Origin: Bacteroidota bacterium
GTDB taxonomy: Bacteria; Bacteroidota; Bacteroidia; Chitinophagales; Chitinophagaceae
Direction of reading: 5' to 3'
Assembly (NCBI GenBank): GCA_020161535.1
Contig: JAIUNW010000013.1
Span: 1 to 64,000 of the forward strand
DNA: 64,000 nt
Part shown: positions 32,744 to 45,000 of the stretch, in pieces
Numbering within the stretch: the stretch's first letter is position 1
Layout: every line of letters starts with the position of its first letter
Notes under the pieces: model-generated
What the model saw: only the letters and a program-made list of their open reading frames with translations
Database searches by the model: none
Told to the model about the DNA's origin: nothing
Translations under genes and position numbers: made by a program

Positions 32744-35089
32744 ATGAACAAAGCATCCAGAAAGTCGGAAGCGCTTGACTACCATGCCAAAGGACGGCCC
32801 GGTAAGATTGAAGTCAACCCGACCAAAGAAGCCAAAACCCAACGAGACCTTTCGCTTGCTTATAGTCCCGGGGTAGCCGAACCCTGTAAGGAGATTGAAC
32901 AAAATCCCGACGAAGCCTATAAATACACCGCCAAGGGCAACCTGGTGGGTGTGATCAGCAATGGCACGGCCGTATTGGGACTGGGTGATATTGGCCCCGA
33001 GGCCTCCAAACCAGTAATGGAAGGCAAGGGTGTATTGTTCAAAATTTTTGCTGATATCGATGTTTTTGACATTGAGATCAATGAAAAAGACCCGAAGAAA
33101 TTTGTGGAGATCGTGAAAGCGCTGGGGCCCACTTTCGGTGGCATTAACCTGGAAGACATCAAAGCCCCGGAATGTTTTTATATAGAGCGGGAACTGAAAA
33201 AACAGTTGAACATCCCCGTGATGCACGACGACCAGCATGGTACTGCTATCATCAGTTCTGCCGCCATGTTGAATGCGCTGGAACTGCAAAAGAAAAAAAT
33301 CGACAAAGCGCGCTTTGTGGTGAATGGTGCGGGTGCTGCAGCCATGGCCTGCGTAAAGCTGTATGTGGCACTCGGCGCGAAATATGAAAACTTTATTCTC
33401 TTTGATAAAGACGGTGTATTGCACCGGCAGCGCACCGATCTGGGAGAAGATAAAATACCTTTTGCCGTGGAGCGGAGCGATTGGACTTTGTCTACTGCGA
33501 TGGTTGATGCCGATGTGTTTCTCGGCCTCAGCGTGGGCAATGTGGTAACGCCTGAAATGGTGCAGACGATGGCGAAAAATCCGATTGTTTTTGCGATGGC
33601 CAATCCTGACCCGGAAATCACCTACGACAAAGCGGTGGCTGCACGCAAGGACATTATCATGGCCACCGGACGCAGCGATTTTCCCAACCAGGTAAACAAT
33701 GTATTGGGCTTCCCCTATATTTTCAGGGGCGCACTGGATGTGCGTGCCCGGCAGATCAATGAAGAAATGAAATTGGCAGCGGTGCATGCCCTGGCTGATC
33801 TGGCCAAATCGCCCGTGCCCGATCTGGTTAACCTGGCCTATAACGAAAAGAACATCGTATTTGGGTCAGAATACATCATTCCCAAACCGCTCGATCCGCG
33901 ATTGCTGGAAGCAGTGGCACCGGCAGTGGCCAAGGCAGCGATGGACAGTGGCGTGGCAACAGCCGCCATCACCGACTGGGATGCCTACCGTACCGAACTC
34001 AATAATCGCCTGGGCATCGATAACCAATTGATGCGCATCATTGGCAGCAAAGCACGCCGCGATCCAAAAAGACTTGTTTTTGCGGAGGCGGATAACTTCA
34101 AAATACTGAAAGCCGCTTCGATTGTGTACGATGAAGGCGTCGCTTATCCTATCCTATTGGGTGATGAAAAAAAGATCCGTCGCATTGCCGCCGAAAACAA
34201 GATAGACCTTGAAGGCTTGCCGATCATCGATCCGCGCAGCGATGAACAGGAAGAGAACAGAAAAGAGTACGGCGAAATATTCTTCAGTAAAAGACAGCGC
34301 AAAGGCATCAATCATTATGAAGCCTTTAAGATGATGCGCGATCGCAACTATTTTGGTTGCATGATGGTGGAAACCGGCGATGCCGATGCCATGATATCGG
34401 GACTCACCCGCAATTACGACGAAACCATCCGCCCGGCGTTGCAGGTTATTGGGGTGGAAGAAGGCGTTAAAAAAATCGCCGGTATGTACTTGCTGATGAC
34501 CAAGAAGGGTCCCATATTTATGGCCGATACCACCATTAACTTTAATCCCACAGCAACCGAGCTGGCCGATATCACCCTGATGGCTGCCAAGGAAGTGCGG
34601 AATTTCAACCTCGTTCCGAGGATCGCCATGCTGAGTTATTCCAATTTCGGCAGCAGTGCATCGCCCGAAGCAAAGCTGGTGGCAGAGGCACGCAAATTGG
34701 TTAAAAAGCGCGAGCCTTCGCTGATTGTGGATGGTGAAATGCAGGCCAATATTGCGTTCAATAAAAAAATAATGCGCGAGAGTTATCCGTTTAGTGAATT
34801 GGTAGACCAGGAAGTAAATACCCTGATCTTCCCCAACCTGGCGGCGGGCAACGTGGCGTATAACCTGTTGAAAGAAGTTGGTGGTGCCGATGCGATTGGC
34901 CCCATTTTGCTGGGCATCAACAAGCCGGTGCATATTCTGCAATTGGGCAGCAGCGTGCGGAGTATCTTTAATATGGCGCTCGTTGCGGTGATTGATGCAC
35001 AGATAAAATGCGGGCTCGATACAACAAAGGAACTGGTAGATAAAAGCAAGTGGTGGAAAAAGTTCAAGAATGTATCGACGGATGTGTAA
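32744..35089 (+). CDS. maeB: NADP-dependent malic enzyme with phosphotransacetylase-like domain
   Basis: 781 residues from the ATG at 32744 ([21 protein letters not shown]); an in-frame ATG 42 bases earlier would precede the -7 box. Malic enzyme part (about 1-430): [48 protein letters not shown]. Phosphotransacetylase-like part (about 440-775): [42 protein letters not shown]. It converts malate to pyruvate with NADPH. In characterised MaeB proteins the PTA-like domain is regulatory (acetyl-CoA sensing) rather than catalytic. Confidence 0.95.
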   Translation: MNKASRKSEALDYHAKGRPGKIEVNPTKEAKTQRDLSLAYSPGVAEPCKEIEQNPDEAYKYTAKGNLVGVISNGTAVLGLGDIGPEASKPVMEGKGVLFKIFADIDVFDIEINEKDPKKFVEIVKALGPTFGGINLEDIKAPECFYIERELKKQLNIPVMHDDQHGTAIISSAAMLNALELQKKKIDKARFVVNGAGAAAMACVKLYVALGAKYENFILFDKDGVLHRQRTDLGEDKIPFAVERSDWTLSTAMVDADVFLGLSVGNVVTPEMVQTMAKNPIVFAMANPDPEITYDKAVAARKDIIMATGRSDFPNQVNNVLGFPYIFRGALDVRARQINEEMKLAAVHALADLAKSPVPDLVNLAYNEKNIVFGSEYIIPKPLDPRLLEAVAPAVAKAAMDSGVATAAITDWDAYRTELNNRLGIDNQLMRIIGSKARRDPKRLVFAEADNFKILKAASIVYDEGVAYPILLGDEKKIRRIAAENKIDLEGLPIIDPRSDEQEENRKEYGEIFFSKRQRKGINHYEAFKMMRDRNYFGCMMVETGDADAMISGLTRNYDETIRPALQVIGVEEGVKKIAGMYLLMTKKGPIFMADTTINFNPTATELADITLMAAKEVRNFNLVPRIAMLSYSNFGSSASPEAKLVAEARKLVKKREPSLIVDGEMQANIAFNKKIMRESYPFSELVDQEVNTLIFPNLAAGNVAYNLLKEVGGADAIGPILLGINKPVHILQLGSSVRSIFNMALVAVIDAQIKCGLDTTKELVDKSKWWKKFKNVSTDV

Positions 35090-35112
35090 TTTGGTGAACG
35101 AAGTGGAACAAC

Positions 35113-35850
35113 ATGAAATTTATAACTGAGTTCGGTCGCTACCTGTTGATGTTGAAAGGCATGATTTCCCAACCGGAGAACCGGCATGTTTACTGGAAGG
35201 AATTTATGCACCAATGCAATGATATCGGCATTGGCTCGCTTCCAATTGTGGCGATTATTTCTTTTTTTATGGGTGCTGTTTCCACTTTACAAACCGCCTA
35301 CCAATTGGTGAGCCCCCTTATTCCAAAATCGACCATCGCACAAATTGTTCGCGATACCGTTCTACTCGAGTTCTCGCCCACCCTGGTATGTATCGTTTTG
35401 GCCGGTGTGATCGGCAGCCGTATTGCAAGCGAACTGGGAAATATGCGGGTGAGTGAACAAATCGATGCGCTGGAGATCATGGGTATCAATACCAAGACCT
35501 ACCTGGTGGCGCCTAAAATTGTGGCGGCCCTGATTGTGATTCCTTTGTTGATTGTAGTAAGTGCGGGCCTGGGCATTTGGGGTGGCTGGATTGCGGGCAA
35601 GGCATCGGGCATCTTGTCATCGAACGATTTTCAACGTGGGCTTTTGGGCAGTTTCCAACCATTTAATGTGTACTTCATGCTGATCAAAGCCTATGTTTTT
35701 GCTTTTATCATCAGCAGTGTACCTGCATTTTATGGTTACTATGTGGAGGGCGGCGCCTTGGAAATTGGTCGGGCGAGTACAAAGTCGGTGGTAGTAAGTT
35801 GTATCCTGATATTGTTTTCCGATTATGTGCTCGCGGCGATACTACTGTAG
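35113..35850 (+). CDS. MlaE-family lipid ABC transporter permease
   Basis: 245 residues with five or six membrane helices. The MlaE hallmark is in the middle: LEFSPTLVCIVLAGVIGSRI, ASELGNMRVSEQIDALEIMG. It works with an MlaF-like ATPase and an MCE-domain protein to move phospholipids between membranes. The ATPase gene follows after 107 bases that contain a hairpin and a dispersed repeat. No MCE protein gene is in the window. Confidence 0.93.
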   Translation: MKFITEFGRYLLMLKGMISQPENRHVYWKEFMHQCNDIGIGSLPIVAIISFFMGAVSTLQTAYQLVSPLIPKSTIAQIVRDTVLLEFSPTLVCIVLAGVIGSRIASELGNMRVSEQIDALEIMGINTKTYLVAPKIVAALIVIPLLIVVSAGLGIWGGWIAGKASGILSSNDFQRGLLGSFQPFNVYFMLIKAYVFAFIISSVPAFYGYYVEGGALEIGRASTKSVVVSCILILFSDYVLAAILL

Positions 35851-35869
35851 CACTTAAAAGTGCTACAGT
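35844..35869. repeat. Perfect 12-bp hairpin at the end of the permease gene
   Basis: ACTGTAGCACTT, loop AA, then AAGTGCTACAGT. It includes the permease stop codon. No T-run follows, so it is not a standard terminator; it may protect or attenuate the message. Confidence 0.65.
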
Positions 35870-35872
35870 GAT

Positions 35873-35919
35873 GTTTAAGGTTTAAGGTTTAATGGTTTAA
35901 GGTTGCTGCCGCGGCGAGG
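35873..35919 (+). repeat. Dispersed 47-bp TTTAAGG-type repeat, copy 4
   Basis: GTTTAAGGTTTAAGG, TTTAATGGTTTAAGG, then TTGCTGCCGCGGCGAGG. It diverges from the other copies at its 3' end and lies inside the MlaE/MlaF gene pair. Confidence 0.75.
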
Positions 35920-35957
35920 ATACTGTATAAAATCTAATTCGTTCTAAATTCCAATAG

Positions 35958-36767
35958 ATGATTGAAGTTAAACACTTGAAAAAGGGTTTTGGCGACAAGC
36001 CGGTGCTGAAAGATGTTTCGGCCGTGATGGAAGAGGGAAAATGCAACCTCATCATCGGCTCTTCCGGCAGCGGCAAAACGGTGTTGATGAAATGCCTGGT
36101 GGGTTTGTTTCAGCCCGACGGCGGACAAATCTTCTATCATGGCGAAGAGTTTACGACCATGACCGACGATCGGCGCAAGGAAGTGCGCAAAGAGATCGGT
36201 ATGCTGTTTCAGGGCTCGGCCTTGTTCGACAGCCAAACAGTTGAACAGAATGTACAGTTCCCTTTAAATATGTTTACCAATTGGACCACGGCCGAAAAAA
36301 GAAAAAGGGTAAACGAAGTGTTGGAGCGTGTAGAGTTGAAAGATGCCCATAAAAAATTTCCGGCCGAAATCAGTGGTGGCATGAAAAAAAGAGTTGGCAT
36401 CGCCCGGGCCATTGTACTGAACCCGAAATACCTCTTCTGCGACGAACCGAATAGTGGATTGGATCCCCAAACTTCCCTGGTCATTGACAAGCTCATCAAA
36501 GAATTAACCGACGAATACAAGATCACCACCGTTATCAACACGCACGACATGAACAGTGTGATGGAGATCGGCGACAAGATCATCTACATGTACAAGGGCG
36601 AAAAAGAATGGGAAGGAACCAACAAAGAGATCATATTCAGCAAAAACCAGCGGTTGAACGACTTCATCTTCGCGTCCGAATTCTTACGCGACGCCAAAGA
36701 CATGCGTATGCTGGAACAAGCCGGTAAGATCGATAATGACCGAAATATGGATGAGCTGATGAAATAA
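35958..36767 (+). CDS. MlaF-like ABC transporter ATP-binding protein
   Basis: 269 residues. Walker A is IGSSGSGKT (34-41), the signature is EISGGMKKRVGIARAI, and Walker B is YLFCDEPNSGLDPQTS with the switch histidine in NTHDMNSV. MlaF-type features are SGGMKKR and DEPxSGLDP. It pairs with the MlaE-type permease upstream. sucD follows after its own -7 box. Confidence 0.93.
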   Translation: MIEVKHLKKGFGDKPVLKDVSAVMEEGKCNLIIGSSGSGKTVLMKCLVGLFQPDGGQIFYHGEEFTTMTDDRRKEVRKEIGMLFQGSALFDSQTVEQNVQFPLNMFTNWTTAEKRKRVNEVLERVELKDAHKKFPAEISGGMKKRVGIARAIVLNPKYLFCDEPNSGLDPQTSLVIDKLIKELTDEYKITTVINTHDMNSVMEIGDKIIYMYKGEKEWEGTNKEIIFSKNQRLNDFIFASEFLRDAKDMRMLEQAGKIDNDRNMDELMK

Positions 36768-36773
36768 TTCCCG

Positions 36774-36781
36774 TAGTTTTG
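36774..36781 (+). promoter_or_regulatory. -7 box TAGTTTTG of sucD
   Basis: Exact TAnnTTTG match between the MlaF-like gene and sucD, 22 bases before the ATG. It suggests that sucD is transcribed separately. Confidence 0.45.
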
Positions 36782-36803
36782 CCCCGATTCCAAAACAAAT
36801 CAT

Positions 36804-37676
36804 ATGAGTGTTTTAGTTAATAAGGATTCCAAAATCATTGTTCAGGGATTTACCGGCACCGAAGGTACTTTTCACGCTACCCAGATGATCGAATATGGTT
36901 CGAACGTAGTGGGTGGGGTTACGCCGGGCAAAGGTGGTACCAAGCACCTCGACCGTCCAGTTTTTAATACAGTGGCTGATGCGGTGAAAGAAACCGGCGC
37001 CAATGTATCTATCATATTTGTGCCACCCGCTTTTGCTGCTGACGCCATTATGGAAGCAACAGATGCCGGTATCGCACTCGTGGTTTGTATTACAGAAGGT
37101 ATTCCGGTACAGGATATGGTAAAAGCCAAAAACTTCCTGCTGGGCAAAAAGACCCGTTTGGTAGGTCCAAACTGTCCCGGGGTAATCACCGCCGGCGAAT
37201 GCAAAGTAGGTATCATGCCCGGCATGATCTTCCTGAAAGGCCGCATCGGCATCGTATCCAAGAGCGGTACGCTGACCTATGAAGCGGCCGACCAATTGGC
37301 CAAAGCCGGCCTGGGTGTATCTACTGCCATCGGTATTGGTGGTGATCCCATCATCGGCACCACTACCCGCGAAGCGGTAGAATTGCTTATGAAAGATCCG
37401 GAAACCGATGCCATCGTTATGATTGGTGAAATTGGTGGTGGCATGGAAGCCGAAGCTGCCCGTTGGGTGAAAGAAAATGGCACCAAGCCGGTGGTTGGTT
37501 TTATCGCCGGACAAACAGCGCCTCCCGGCCGTCGGATGGGCCATGCCGGTGCCATCATTGGTGGTGCCGACGATACGGCTGCTGCTAAAATGAAGATCAT
37601 GGCTGAATGTGGTATACATGTGGTGCAGAGTCCCGCAGAAATTGGAAAACGCATGGCCGAGACCATCAAGAAATAA
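36804..37676 (+). CDS. sucD: Succinate-CoA ligase, alpha subunit
   Basis: 290 residues. CoA-binding Rossmann part: [20 protein letters not shown] and [18 protein letters not shown]. Ligase part: [38 protein letters not shown] and the phosphohistidine H247 in [10 protein letters not shown]. It catalyses the substrate-level phosphorylation step of the TCA cycle with SucC, which is not in the window. Length is typical. Confidence 0.96.
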   Translation: MSVLVNKDSKIIVQGFTGTEGTFHATQMIEYGSNVVGGVTPGKGGTKHLDRPVFNTVADAVKETGANVSIIFVPPAFAADAIMEATDAGIALVVCITEGIPVQDMVKAKNFLLGKKTRLVGPNCPGVITAGECKVGIMPGMIFLKGRIGIVSKSGTLTYEAADQLAKAGLGVSTAIGIGGDPIIGTTTREAVELLMKDPETDAIVMIGEIGGGMEAEAARWVKENGTKPVVGFIAGQTAPPGRRMGHAGAIIGGADDTAAAKMKIMAECGIHVVQSPAEIGKRMAETIKK

Positions 37677-37696
37677 TGCAAATTTTACGCTAGTAA

Positions 37697-37724
37697 AAAG
37701 CCAGCCCAAGGGTTGGCTTTTTTT
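37697..37724 (+). terminator. sucD terminator
   Basis: Stem AAAGCCAGCCC / GGGTTGGCTTT (one G-U), followed by a run of T residues. Confidence 0.88.
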
Positions 37725-37863
37725 ATGGAATACTGAAGCGCTTTTTCCCTTTTCGCGTTGACCTTGCAGAAAATACCGAAATGCAGAAAATAATTCCGGC
37801 GTAATCCTTCCTTACAAGTGGTAATGAGGTGATCTACCTTGGCGTTACCCTAAACCCGGTCTT

Positions 37864-38937
37864 ATGAAACCATTTCTACTCCTATCCCTGCTGTTTACAA
37901 GCATCGTTGCAAAAACCCAGATCGTATCAACAGATTTTGGCACCGGCACAGCCACCGTGCTCACGAGTTATCCCGGCTACAACAATATCGGAACCGCGGT
38001 TGCCTCATTTGGCGGCTCGGGTAGCATCGTAAACAACATAACATCTTCAGGTTATGCAGGCGCTTCCGGCGGCAGCAATGTGCGCTTAAGTACGGGCGAG
38101 TCTTTTAGCGTAACCTTCAATACGGGCGATAACCTGTTACTGGGCATCAACTTTGCCTATATCACCCAGGGCAACACAACGCTAACTGATCCCTACCTGG
38201 AATACAGCATCGTACCTGGCGTGTACCTGCCACTGAACCTCATCAGCTTTACCAACGCTGCCAATTGGGTTCGGATCAACAGCAGCCCGATGGTGGTATT
38301 ACCTAATACAGATATTACCCTTCGTTGGCGGGCGGTAGGCCTTTCATCGAGTTATAAACTGCATATTGATGATGTCAATTTTTCTAACCTAACCGTATTG
38401 CCCATAACGGCACCCCAACTTACGGCCGATAACAAGGGCGACCAGTTGCATTTGCGCTGGGAAAAACCGGGCCACCCTTATGCAAGGCTGGAACTACAAC
38501 GTACGGCCAGTGCAACCGGTTTGTATGAAACGATTTTCAGTACCAACGAAGCTGCCGGCATTTTTAGCCATACCGACAGAAAGCCCCTCCAACAGGGCGC
38601 CTATTATCGCCTGCTCATCATCAGCAACGAAGGCGATTCCGCTTATTCAAAACAGGTTCGGGTAGCCGCCGCCGTGTCTGAATTAACAATGGGAGCCATT
38701 TATCCGAATCCGGTCACCGGCAATAACATCAATTTTCGCCTTAACGGTCCGGTACAGGCCGACTTGTATTGTCGCATCCTCGATTTTCGCGGTGACCTGT
38801 TGTACCAAACGAAACGGGCGGTGATCGGCGCGCAAAAAAATTATTCCATCCAACCCAATGGCCTCAAAAAGGGCATCCATTATCTAGAAGTAACCAGCGG
38901 CAGTTACCGCCAGATTCAGCAGTTTGTTAAAGATTAG
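37864..38937 (+). CDS. Secreted protein with T9SS type A sorting domain
   Basis: 357 residues. Signal peptide about 1-19 (MKPFLLLSLLFTSIVAKTQ). Beta-rich region about 20-175 with no recognised catalytic motif, then a fibronectin-like segment (about 180-275: LHLRWEKPGHPYARLELQR). The C-terminal 85 residues are a T9SS CTD: AIYPNPVTGNNINFRL, LLYQTKRAVI, LKKGIHYLEV, QQFVKD. The protein is therefore predicted to be exported by the type IX system and attached to or released from the surface. Function is unknown. Confidence 0.88.
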   Translation: MKPFLLLSLLFTSIVAKTQIVSTDFGTGTATVLTSYPGYNNIGTAVASFGGSGSIVNNITSSGYAGASGGSNVRLSTGESFSVTFNTGDNLLLGINFAYITQGNTTLTDPYLEYSIVPGVYLPLNLISFTNAANWVRINSSPMVVLPNTDITLRWRAVGLSSSYKLHIDDVNFSNLTVLPITAPQLTADNKGDQLHLRWEKPGHPYARLELQRTASATGLYETIFSTNEAAGIFSHTDRKPLQQGAYYRLLIISNEGDSAYSKQVRVAAAVSELTMGAIYPNPVTGNNINFRLNGPVQADLYCRILDFRGDLLYQTKRAVIGAQKNYSIQPNGLKKGIHYLEVTSGSYRQIQQFVKD

Positions 38938-39016
38938 TCGTCAACATGTTTTACGGCAAGTGTTTTATGTAATTGGCAAGCGGATCGCATCCTTGGAATA
39001 GTTTTCTATAAATTGT

Positions 39017-42000
39017 ATGAAAATGAATCCAATGCGACTGATCGGAGTAGTATTGATGCTGATAGCAGTCAACACATTTGCACAAAACATGAAAAAAACA
39101 GACTATACCGGCTGGTGGAAAAAGATTGATGCGCTGATCAACGTCGACGGTAAAGCAAAATCGGCTTTAACCGAAGTAAAGTCGTTGCAGTCAACGGCCA
39201 TAAAAGAGGGCGTAACCGATGAAGAGGCCAAAGCCATGTTGTACCGCTTGCAGTTGGAAGCCGTTGTGCAGGAAGGAAGCGATACCACAGCCATCAAACA
39301 ATTGCAGGAAGCGGTTAAGAAAAGCTCGGGCATACAACAGGCACTGTACCAATCGCTCTTGGGTGATTACCTGAACGACTATTTCAACAACCACCGTTGG
39401 CAATTATACGATCGCAGTACGGTAGCAGGTGGATCAACGGGCGATATCACGACCTGGGGCACCGATGATTTTAACCGGGAGACCAGGGCTGCCTATCTAG
39501 CTGCATTGCGCGACCCAAAACTGCTGCAGGCAACAACAGCCAAATCGATCGATGCCATGGTCATAAACGGCAACGCCGGCAATACCCGGCCCACGGCCTT
39601 TGACATTATTGCCTGGCATGCGCTGGCTTATTTTAAACAAGAGCAGGTTACAACCATTCGTTCAGCAAACCAATTCAGGTTGAACGATCCAGTAGTTTTT
39701 GCCAACAGCAATCAATTTGAGCAAGCAAATTTTGCTGGCAATGAGGATAGTCATTTGCTTTTGGCCTTGCATCTCTACCAGGCTCTTTTACAGTTTCACC
39801 GTCAATCGAAAAATGAAGCGGCCGTGGTGGCGATCGAGCTTGACCGGCTGGGCTTTGCCAAAGACCAGGCCACCATCAGCGACAAAATAAAATTATACCG
39901 GCAGTCGCTGGCGGCCCTCGCTAAGAATCACTCGCAATACATTGATGAGATAAACCTCTCACTTGCGCAATCATTTGCCGACGATACACCGATCGACCTG
40001 GTAGCTGCGATAAAAATAGCCGATGCTTTGCGCAATAGTAAAAACCAACGCGTAAGTGCGCTCGCTTCTAACCTGTATGACCGCATCAAAACACCGGCAC
40101 TCACCCTGAGCATTGAAAAAGTCAACCTGCCGGGTGAGGCTTTTCGCACGCTGGTTACTTATACAAATTTGTCCAATACTTTTTTCCGCTTGTATCCGAT
40201 GACAGAAGCATTGCGCAGCAGCTTGCGTCGCGGCCGCCAGCTATTTGAAGATAAAGCCTGGTCGCAACTAAGCAGCAAAGCCCTGAAAGAATGGCAACAA
40301 GCCCTGCCATTGCCGGCCGATTATGCTTCACACAGTACAGAAGTAAAAGTAGATGGATTACCCGTTGGGGAATATGTGCTAATAGCCAGCAACAACGCAG
40401 CTTTCAAATTGCATGACAGTTATATGGCAGCTGTGGTGGTGCGCGTGTCGAATATCAGCTACGTGAACCGCGATGGTGATTATTTTATACTGGATCGAAA
40501 TACCGGACAGCCCTTGCCAAAAGCAAGTATCCAAACCTGGAAAGAGAAGTACGATCGGAACAGCCAGGAATATACGATGGTGAAAGGAGAAAGATTTATC
40601 GCCAATGAAAATGGCTATGTATCCCTGTCCACTGACAACAACGTAATGCTCGACGTGAATTACCACAACGATCGTTTGTTTATCGATGAAATGGTTTATC
40701 ACTATTATTATCGTCCGGAAAAACGCGAATCATCAGAAAGAAAAAGAGCAAGAACCTGGTTTTTTCTTGATCGATCTATTTATCGCCCGGGGCAGTTACT
40801 GTATTTTAAAGGCATTGCTATTACCAGCGACAGCAGTGGCAAAAGCAAGGCTTTCGTTAACCAATCGGTTACGGTTGAACTGTTCAACGCCAACGACGAA
40901 AAGGTGGACAGTGTGCAGTTGAAGACAAACGACTACGGGTCGATGCAAGGAAGTTTTAAACTGCCTGAAGGCGGCCTAACGGGTAATTTTAGTATTCGCC
41001 AGAAGGACTGGCAGGGAATGGTCAGTTTCAATGTAGAAGAATACAAGCGACCTAAATTCGAGGTAACCTTCCAGCCCGTGAAAGGCAGTTACCGCGTGTA
41101 TGATACCGTCTCGGTAGAAGGTATTGCCAAAGCCTATGCGGGCAATACCATTGGTAACGCCAATATAACGTATAGGGTTACCCGAAACAGTCGGATACCT
41201 TATTTTCGCGGCCGCATCTGGCCACCTTATCTCAACAATGCCGAAGAAATCAGCAATGGCACAACGACTACAGGCGCTGATGGCAAATTCAGCATACGCT
41301 TTGAGGCAATACCAGATTTGCAAATTGAAAAATCAGCCGACCCTGTTTTCGACTATAGTATTGAAGTGGATGTAACCGACCTGAATGGAGAAACACGCAG
41401 TGCTGCACAGAATCTGTCGGTATCGTACAAGGCCTTACAGGTAAGCATCGGACAGTTGGCCGATCAAATGCCGGTGGACAGCCTGCAGTCGGTAATCGTA
41501 TATACCAACAATGCCGGCGGACAATTTGAACCGGCCTCACTGAAATTGCAACTCTTTAGCCTGCAATCACCTGGTCGACTGGTGCGCGAACGGTATTGGG
41601 AACAACCGGATCAATTTGTACTGGATGAAAAAACGTTCCGGCAATATTTTCCGCTCGATGAATACAAATCAGAAACCGATGTAAAAACCTGGTCATTGCA
41701 CAAAGAGCAATTCAGTAGCAGTTTCAAATCTTCCGCCGATGGCCGCGTCGCGATCAATTGGAAACAGCGAACAGGTGGCTGGTATCGCTTGGTGGTGAAT
41801 GGGCTCGACCGTTTTGGCGACAGCATACACGCCGAAAAAAATATTTACCTGATCGATCCAAAAACAGAGCCGACACCTTCGTTCCCCACTTTCTTCACGT
41901 ATAGCAATAAAACACAAGCACAGCCCGGCGACAAACTGGAATGGCTGCTTGGCACCGCAACAGATGCCTGGTTGATCAGCCAGCGGGAAAACAGAAGCAT

Positions 42001-45000
42001 TGCTGAAAAAGAAGATAAGCTTCCATTTGCGCAGCGATTTGACATCAGAAAAATCAAGCCAGGCTACAATACCATTCGCCACACCGTGCAGGAAGATGAT
42101 CGTGGTGGCCTGGCCTGGCGACATGTATTTGTGCGTTACAATCGCGTGTACGCAGCCATTGACCAAACAACGGTGCCCTGGTCGAATAAACAATTGACAT
42201 TGGCGGTATCGAGTTTTCGAAACAAGACCGAACCTGGCAGCCAGGAGAAATGGACTGTAACGGTGAAAGGCGAGCAGGGAGAGAAAGTGGCCGCAGAAAT
42301 GTTGACCAGTATGTATGATGCATCACTTGATCAATTCAGGTATCATGGCTGGTCGGCACCCGACATCTGGCCTAACTTCTATATTGGCGCAAGTTGGACC
42401 GGGCAGGGAAATTTCGAAGCACGGGAAAGTGAAATCGAGTATCCTTCCGGAAACTTTAGACCGGTGCCCGAACTGGTGTATGACGAGTTAATGACCTTGC
42501 GGGCAGGCTATCCATACCGAGGAAGAGAATATTTTTTCAAAAAGGAACGGATGGGCGACGCGGTGATGTTTGAAGCCAGTATGGCAAAACCTGCAGCGCC
42601 TTCTGGAAGGGTGGCTGCTGACGGAAATGCGCCACCGAAAATTGAAGTGGCGAAAGCCACCAGTCCTAAAGTCGTTGACGATGAAGCGCAATCCCCGCCC
42701 GTAGTTGCCACCCGCACCGATTTTCGCGAAACAGCTTTCTTCTTCCCGCAATTATCGGCCGATGCCGCAGGTAATTACCAGTTTAGTTTTACCATGCCTG
42801 AATCGCTTACCAGTTGGAAATGGCAAATGCTGGCACATACCAAAGACCTGCGTTTTGGACTACTAACCCAAACCATCGTTACGCAAAAAGAGTTGATGCT
42901 GCAAACCAATATGCCCAGGTTTTTGCGCGAAGGTGATAAAATGGAAATCAGCACCAAGGTCGTAAACCTGAGTGACAAAGAAATGACGGGGCAGGCTGAG
43001 TTGCAACTCATCGACCCCAGCACCAACGAATCCGTTGATGGCTGGTTCCGTAACTTTTTTCCCAATCAATATTTCACCGTAGCGCCGGGTGGCAGCGAGG
43101 CGGTCAAGTTTCCGATTGAAGCGCCTTTTCTTTACAACAAAGCATTGACCTGGCGCATCATTGCCCGTTCAGGCAATTTTAGCGATGGTGAATCAGCCAG
43201 CTTGCCGGTGCTTACCAACCGCGAACTGGTGACAGAAACCAAGCCTTTCTTTTTGAATGGCAACGGTCGCAAAGACATCCTGTTTCAACATCTGGTTGAC
43301 AGCAAGAACAGTGAAACCCTGAGTACGCAATCGCTTACGGTTGAGTTCAGCAGCAACCCGGCCTGGTATGCAGTGCAAGCCCTGCCCTACCTGAACGACT
43401 ATCCCTATGAATGTGCAGAACAAACTTTCAATCGGTTGTATGCAAATTTGTTGGCGGCGCATATCGTCAGCAAAATGCCAGCCATCAAACAAGTGCTGGA
43501 AACCTGGAAGGGAAAGGATACCGCTGCATTGTTAAGCAACCTGCAAAAGAATGCGGCGTTGAAACAAGTGTTATTGGAAGAAACGCCCTGGGTGTTGGAT
43601 GCCAAAAACGAAGCCGAACAAAAACAGAAAATTGCGGCTTTGTTCGACCTGGTTCGCTTGTCGGCCAATACCCATAAGATTGCCGCCCAATTAAAAGAAA
43701 TGCAAAACGAAAGCGGCGGCTTTAGTTGGTTCAAAGGCGGTAGGGATGACCGTTATATCACCCAATACATTTTAACCGGCATCGGTCGGCTCAAGTTAAT
43801 GGGTGCCTTACCAGCCGACTTGAAAGAAATACCAGCCATTGTATCTGCCGCCATTCCCTATCTCGACAATGCCATCCGTCGTGATTATGAAACCGGCGAA
43901 AAGCTGCACAAATCCACTGAGTCGCTGAATGAATATGCTGCGCAATACCTGTATATGCGTAGTTATTTTCCGGAGATTGGCATCGAAGGTGCTGCAGTTC
44001 CGGCTGCGAATTTTTACCGCAAGCAAAGCCAACAGTACTGGATCAAAGGCAGCCGGCTGGTGCGTGGCATGATCGCTACCATGTTGTTTCGCACCCGCGA
44101 CAAAGTCAATGCAGAAAAAATAGTGAAGTCGCTTGCAGAAACCGCTGTTGAAAGCGAAGAGTTGGGCATATATTGGAAGGACAATGGCCCTGCCTACTAC
44201 TGGCAACAGGCGCCGATTGAAACCCAGGCCATGATGGTGGAAACATTTCAAACCATCCGCCCCAATGGCAAAGAAGTAACCAGGTTGAAAACCTGGTTGT
44301 TGAAAAACAAACAAACCAGTCACTGGCCTTCAACGAAATCAACGGCCGATGCCTGTTATGCTTTGTTATTGCAAGGCGGCAACTGGTTGGCTGCCGAACC
44401 AAAAGTGTCGGTACAACTGGGAGATATTACCAGTATTACGGCCAGCGATGCGGAAGCGGGAACTGGCTATTACCAAAAGACCATTCCCGGTACAGCGGTC
44501 CATCCAGAAATGGGAAATATCAAGGTACAAGTGAGCAATACCCTTGCCAGCAACCAACAACCGCCGGTATGGGGCGCCGTGTATTGGCAGTATTTTGAAA
44601 ACATGGACAAGATTGAAGCGGCCGCTTCGCCACTATCGCTTCGCAAAGAGCTGTTTGTAGAAAAGCTAACCGACAAAGGGCCTGTACTGGAAAAATATGT
44701 GGATGGCATGTTGCTGAAAGTGGGCGACAAACTGAAAGTCAAAATCATTTTGAAAGCCGATCGCGCCATGGAGTATGTGCAGGTCAAAGACCTGCGCGCC
44801 AGCAACCTCGAGCCCATTGATGTAATCAGTGGTTATCAATGGCAGGGTGCGCTGGGCTTTTACCAGGCAACGCGCGATGCCAGCATGAATTTCTTCATCA
44901 GCTATTTACCACAGGGTACTTATTCATTCGAATATGCGCTGTTTGTAAATCAGGCCGGACAGTTCAACAATGGCATCGCCAAAGCACAATGCATGTATGC

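Noticed and set aside
32720..33787. 355-codon antisense frame across maeB.
   Set aside because: The sense strand is clearly malic enzyme; GC-rich codon bias leaves long open antisense frames. The same applies to antisense frames over secA (18570-19379), sucD (36813-37709), aspS (47825-48886) and the kinase gene (6405-8051).
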